Below are positions 42,032 through 44,825 of a stretch of 44,825 nucleotides of DNA, in pieces (position 1 is the first letter of the stretch; each line of letters opens with the position of its first letter). The notes below the pieces were generated by a model. It did no database searches. It saw only the letters and a program-made list of their open reading frames with translations, and had not been told where the DNA came from. A program made the translations under genes and the position numbers. Origin of the DNA: Clostridiaceae bacterium (GTDB taxonomy: Bacteria; Bacillota; Clostridia; Oscillospirales; Acutalibacteraceae); assembly GCA_016285645.1 (NCBI GenBank), contig JAEERC010000033.1, positions 1 through 44,825 on the forward strand, in the 5' to 3' direction.

Positions 42032-42682
42032 ATGACTTTACTGAACATCATTGTCAAAATGAGCGAGGGTCTCGGAAAGACCTGCGCCATTTTCTTTCTG
42101 ACTCTTCTTTTTGCCATTCCTTTGGGAATGATTGTTGCCTCGCTCCGAGGCAGCAGATTCAAGGTCATTTCGGCTGTTGCCCGCGCGTATATCTCCATAC
42201 TCAGGGGCACGCCGCTTATGCTGCAGCTTATTGCGGTGACTTACGGTCCTTACTACCTTTTCGGTTTCAGCGTTTCAAGGAACAAGCTGATTCCGGTTGT
42301 AATCGCGTTTACAATCAACTACGCCTCCTATTTTGCCGAAATTTACCGCAGCGGTCTGGATTCCATGCCCGTAGGGCAGTACGAGGCGGCGCAGGTGTTG
42401 GGCTACAGCAAGATGCAGACCTATTTCAAGATTATTCTTCCGCAGGTAATACGCCGTATTCTGCCGAGTCTGACCAATGAAATAGTCACGCTCGTAAAGG
42501 ATACGTCAATGGCTTTTACCGTGTCGTACCAGGAAATGTTCACAATAGGCAAACAAATTGCGAACTCGCAGACGAGCTTTGTGCCGTTTGTTGTTGCGGG
42601 CGTTTTCTACTATGTGTTCAACGCGCTTGTCGGTTTTGTTATGGGCAGGGTCGAAAAGCGTATGAGCTACTACAAGATTTGA
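42032..42682 (+). CDS. Amino-acid ABC transporter permease (HisM/GlnP type)
   Basis: A 216-residue membrane protein with about five helices. It has the N-terminal RGTPLMLQL motif and the ATPase-docking EAA loop EAAQVLGYSKMQTYFKIILP. It forms the channel with itself or a second permease. It begins 34 bp after the hairpin and lies 68 bp before the ATPase gene. Confidence 0.92.
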   Translation: MTLLNIIVKMSEGLGKTCAIFFLTLLFAIPLGMIVASLRGSRFKVISAVARAYISILRGTPLMLQLIAVTYGPYYLFGFSVSRNKLIPVVIAFTINYASYFAEIYRSGLDSMPVGQYEAAQVLGYSKMQTYFKIILPQVIRRILPSLTNEIVTLVKDTSMAFTVSYQEMFTIGKQIANSQTSFVPFVVAGVFYYVFNALVGFVMGRVEKRMSYYKI

Positions 42683-42750
42683 ATCAAACGACTCGGTATC
42701 GAGCAAAACGGTCTGATGAAAAATATCCAAAGTGAAAGGTTGACGCTGTT

Positions 42751-43884
42751 ATGACACCAATCTGCAAAAGAAACATAGGAATAAGTATTCTTCTTTCCTT
42801 CGTTACTTTTGGTATCTACTTTATTTATTGGGAATATCTGCTTGTAAAAAATATAAGAACGCTGAAAAATGATACTTCAAGTTGCACAGGAGAGATGCTC
42901 TGCCTTGTGCTTGTTCCGTTTTACAATTTATATTGGTGGTACACCAGAGGAAAATTTGTTAAAGATGAATTTGCGGCAAACGGAGCATCCTCTGCCGGTA
43001 ATGAGATAACATATTTACTTCTCGGAATATTTGGATTGGCAATTATTTCAATGGCAATTATGCAAAATGATTTCAATTCATTAGAACTTAAGTCAGCATC
43101 TGATAAATCAAGGAATGTTGTTAACAGTGACAGCGTGCTGTCTGTTTCAAATATTCAAAAATCCTTCGGAGATAACCATGTACTCAAAGACATCAGTTTT
43201 CATGTTAATAAAGGAGAAGTCGTATCTGTTATCGGTCCTTCAGGTTCCGGCAAATCGACACTCCTGCGCTGTTGTACATTTCTTGAAACCATAGACTCAG
43301 GCATTATTGCCTATGACGGTAAAATTGCCGCCGACACGGTTAACGGAATGGCTGTATATTCTAAAGACCTCAACGAATTCCGCCATATTTTCGGGCTTGT
43401 GTTCCAGAATTTCAACCTTTTTCCGCATTATACGGTGCTCAAGAACATGATGGACGCGCCCGTTTCCGTAATGAAAAGGGATAAGGACGAGGTCAGGGAA
43501 GAATGTATGGCTCTGCTCGAAAAGATGGACCTCGCGAGCAAGGCGGATTCCTACCCCTGCGAGCTCTCGGGCGGTCAACAGCAGCGTGTTTCAATCGTGC
43601 GCGCCCTCGCTATGAAGCCCGAAATCCTGTTCTTCGATGAGCCGACATCGGCGCTCGACCCCGAGCTTACCGGCGAGGTGCTCAAGGTTATAAAACAGCT
43701 TGCCGCCGAAAAGATGACAATGGTTATAGTCACCCATGAAATGCAGTTTGCACGCCAGGTGTCCGACAGGGTAGTTTTTATGGACAAGGGCATAATCATT
43801 GAGGAGGGCGACCCTGAAGAGGTCTTCGGCAACACTCAGAACGAGCGCACAAAGCAGTTCCTGCAGAATTACAACAATCAATGA
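42751..43884 (+). CDS. DUF4234-fused amino-acid ABC transporter ATPase
   Basis: A 377-residue protein against about 245 for an ordinary GlnQ. The first 130 residues are a DUF4234-like membrane domain with three hydrophobic segments (for example [20 protein letters not shown]). The remainder is the ATPase: Walker [10 protein letters not shown] at 162-170, signature [12 protein letters not shown], Walker [14 protein letters not shown]. Base composition changes along the gene: by hand count 17 of 60 G+C at 42781-42840 but 37 of 60 at 43621-43680. This suggests that the front half came from an AT-rich donor and was joined within the ATPase. It probably still energises the adjacent permease. Confidence 0.9.
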   Translation: MTPICKRNIGISILLSFVTFGIYFIYWEYLLVKNIRTLKNDTSSCTGEMLCLVLVPFYNLYWWYTRGKFVKDEFAANGASSAGNEITYLLLGIFGLAIISMAIMQNDFNSLELKSASDKSRNVVNSDSVLSVSNIQKSFGDNHVLKDISFHVNKGEVVSVIGPSGSGKSTLLRCCTFLETIDSGIIAYDGKIAADTVNGMAVYSKDLNEFRHIFGLVFQNFNLFPHYTVLKNMMDAPVSVMKRDKDEVREECMALLEKMDLASKADSYPCELSGGQQQRVSIVRALAMKPEILFFDEPTSALDPELTGEVLKVIKQLAAEKMTMVIVTHEMQFARQVSDRVVFMDKGIIIEEGDPEEVFGNTQNERTKQFLQNYNNQ

Positions 43885-44669
43885 TTATTAGTTATTATAT
43901 CCTCAACCCGACCGGGAACATCACACTGCTTGTCGAAACGCCCCTCGAAAAAAGTGATTATAAAACGGTCGCCGACCGTCTTATGGCAATGAATCCCGAA
44001 GCCGAACAAGCGGGGTTTATCGGCTGTGATGAGAAGGGATATTTTCTCAATATGGCGGGCGGCGAATTCTGCGGCAACGCGACACTCAGCGCCGCGGCTG
44101 TGTTCGCGGAAAAAGAAGGAATAAATCCGGGTGAAAAAAGAGAAATAACCGTCAATGTTTCGGGCGCGGAAAAGCCCGTAAACGTTACCGTTTCGGCAAA
44201 TGAAAACGGCGGCTTTTCGGGAACTGTTGAAATGCCCCCCGCAAAAAGAATCATCACCCGCGATTTTGAGCTTGAAGGCGAAACATTCCGCCTTCCCGTT
44301 GTTGAATTCGGCGGTATTTCGCATATCATTTTCGAGGGCGTAATGCAGAAGGAAAAAGCCGAAAAGGCAGTGGTCCGATGGGGCGATTCACTCGGCGCCG
44401 GCTGCCTCGGTATAATGTTTGCCGATTATAAAAACGGCGCGCTTTCTCCCCTTGTTTACGCGAGGGATGCCGGCACTCTGTTCTGGGAGAGTTCCTGCGC
44501 GAGCGGAACGGCGGCGGCGGGTATTTATCTTGCCGGAAAGGCCGCCCGGGATGTTGACATCTCACTGAAAGAACCCGGCGGAACGCTCAGAATAAAGGCG
44601 GGCAAAAACAAAGCGCCGCTTCTCAGCGGCACCGTAAAAAAAGAAAAATATCTGACAGTTCGGATATGA
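43881..44669 (+). CDS. DapF-like amino-acid racemase/epimerase
   Basis: A 262-residue protein of the PLP-independent diaminopimelate-epimerase fold. The two catalytic-type cysteines are visible: Cys64 in [12 protein letters not shown] and Cys206 in [12 protein letters not shown]. The cysteine pair favours the DapF/amino-acid racemase branch over PhzF-type isomerases. The sequence is diverged from true DapF. It overlaps the ABC ATPase gene by four bases, so it is coupled to the amino-acid transporter and may racemise the transported amino acid, as histidine racemase CntK of this fold does. The substrate is not provable here. Confidence 0.82.
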   Translation: MIISYYILNPTGNITLLVETPLEKSDYKTVADRLMAMNPEAEQAGFIGCDEKGYFLNMAGGEFCGNATLSAAAVFAEKEGINPGEKREITVNVSGAEKPVNVTVSANENGGFSGTVEMPPAKRIITRDFELEGETFRLPVVEFGGISHIIFEGVMQKEKAEKAVVRWGDSLGAGCLGIMFADYKNGALSPLVYARDAGTLFWESSCASGTAAAGIYLAGKAARDVDISLKEPGGTLRIKAGKNKAPLLSGTVKKEKYLTVRI

Positions 44670-44701
44670 AAAACGGCTTCCTTCGGGCGGTCATTCATAA
44701 G

Positions 44702-44822
44702 ACAGTATTGGTTTTCACGGAAAGCCAAAGCCGCATAACATCGTCAGATTTGCTTACCATACACAAAGTATGCTTTCACAAATCTTCCTTGTTCTGCGGC
44801 TCATTTTTCGCGTGAAAACTGT
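44702..44822. repeat. Large imperfect palindrome, MITE-like or structured RNA
   Basis: Nested pairs: 44711-44719 / 44811-44819, 44729-44739 / 44791-44801 (one mismatch), 44746-44752 / 44779-44785 and 44758-44762 / 44768-44772, with ACAGT/ACTGT at the outer ends. No ORF. It could be a miniature transposable element, an RNA gene, or the 3' region of the racemase unit. The window ends just after it. Confidence 0.65.
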
Positions 44823-44825
44823 TTC

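Noticed and set aside
1-44825. CRISPR arrays, insertion sequences, integrases, tRNA or rRNA genes
   Set aside because: No spaced repeats of CRISPR type, no transposase or recombinase motifs, and no tRNA- or rRNA-like segments were seen in the reading.

Overview
The window looks like a chromosomal stretch from an uncultured or gut-type member of the Clostridia (Oscillospiraceae/Ruminococcaceae-like Firmicutes). This rests on strong SigA-type promoters with 17-bp spacers, AGGAGG-like ribosome sites, many Gram-positive lipoproteins, a class B sortase, a TagGH-type polysaccharide exporter, a ThiI without a rhodanese domain, and a moderately GC-rich, mostly housekeeping gene set. I saw no rRNA, tRNA, CRISPR array, phage or insertion-sequence gene. 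The taxonomic placement is inference from gene content only.

Layout. 1-2.3 kb: an unexplained structured or decayed segment ending in a terminator, then a flavin/Fe-S 2-enoate-reductase-like enzyme. 2.3-7.5 kb (minus): GDSL hydrolase, GH31 glycosidase, metallophosphoesterase and DUF1015 protein. 7.6-12.2 kb (plus): zinc-ribbon membrane protein, OmpR-type two-component pair and a beta-hydroxyacid dehydrogenase. 12.2-13.8 kb (minus): MgtE magnesium transporter preceded by a 31-codon ORF that may be a leader peptide. 13.8-19.8 kb (minus): greA, lysS, two GT2 glycosyltransferases, an ABC-2 polysaccharide exporter and a TarI/IspD-type cytidylyltransferase, read as one envelope-polysaccharide cluster behind two housekeeping genes. 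19.9-21.4 kb: acidic lipoprotein and a small XRE regulator. 21.6-25.9 kb (minus): FtsW/RodA-type protein, PBP2-type transpeptidase, repeat-bearing lipoprotein and HAD phosphatase. 26.1-31.9 kb (plus): cysteine desulfurase (apparently ACG-started), ThiI, PncC, a sortase B with a long cytoplasmic arm, and a membrane protein that may be a decayed CinA. 32-35 kb (plus): RlmI-like methyltransferase, PI-PLC-like protein and PfkB kinase. 35-37.7 kb: the accessory region of most interest. 37.7-41 kb: HflX, GalE and KsgA. 41-44.7 kb (plus): amino-acid ABC transporter with a DUF4234-fused ATPase, and a DapF-like racemase. The window ends in a large imperfect palindrome.

The best candidate for something undescribed is 35.1-37.65 kb. 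A secreted protein with four spaced C2H2/C2HC zinc fingers is divergent from an orphan LytTR response regulator. A 58-residue amphipathic peptide gene with its own promoter, ribosome site and terminator converges on that regulator. A 9-bp direct repeat two helical turns apart lies upstream of the LytTR promoter, and the finger gene's 5' leader is partly duplicated in inverted orientation on the other side of the gene. A peptide/secreted-protein circuit under LytTR control is a hypothesis; the individual parts are visible in the sequence.

Other points worth a look are the candidate mgtE leader peptide, the ACG start of the cysteine desulfurase, the compositional mosaic and domain fusion in the amino-acid ABC ATPase, and the CinA-like membrane protein next to PncC and a sortase.
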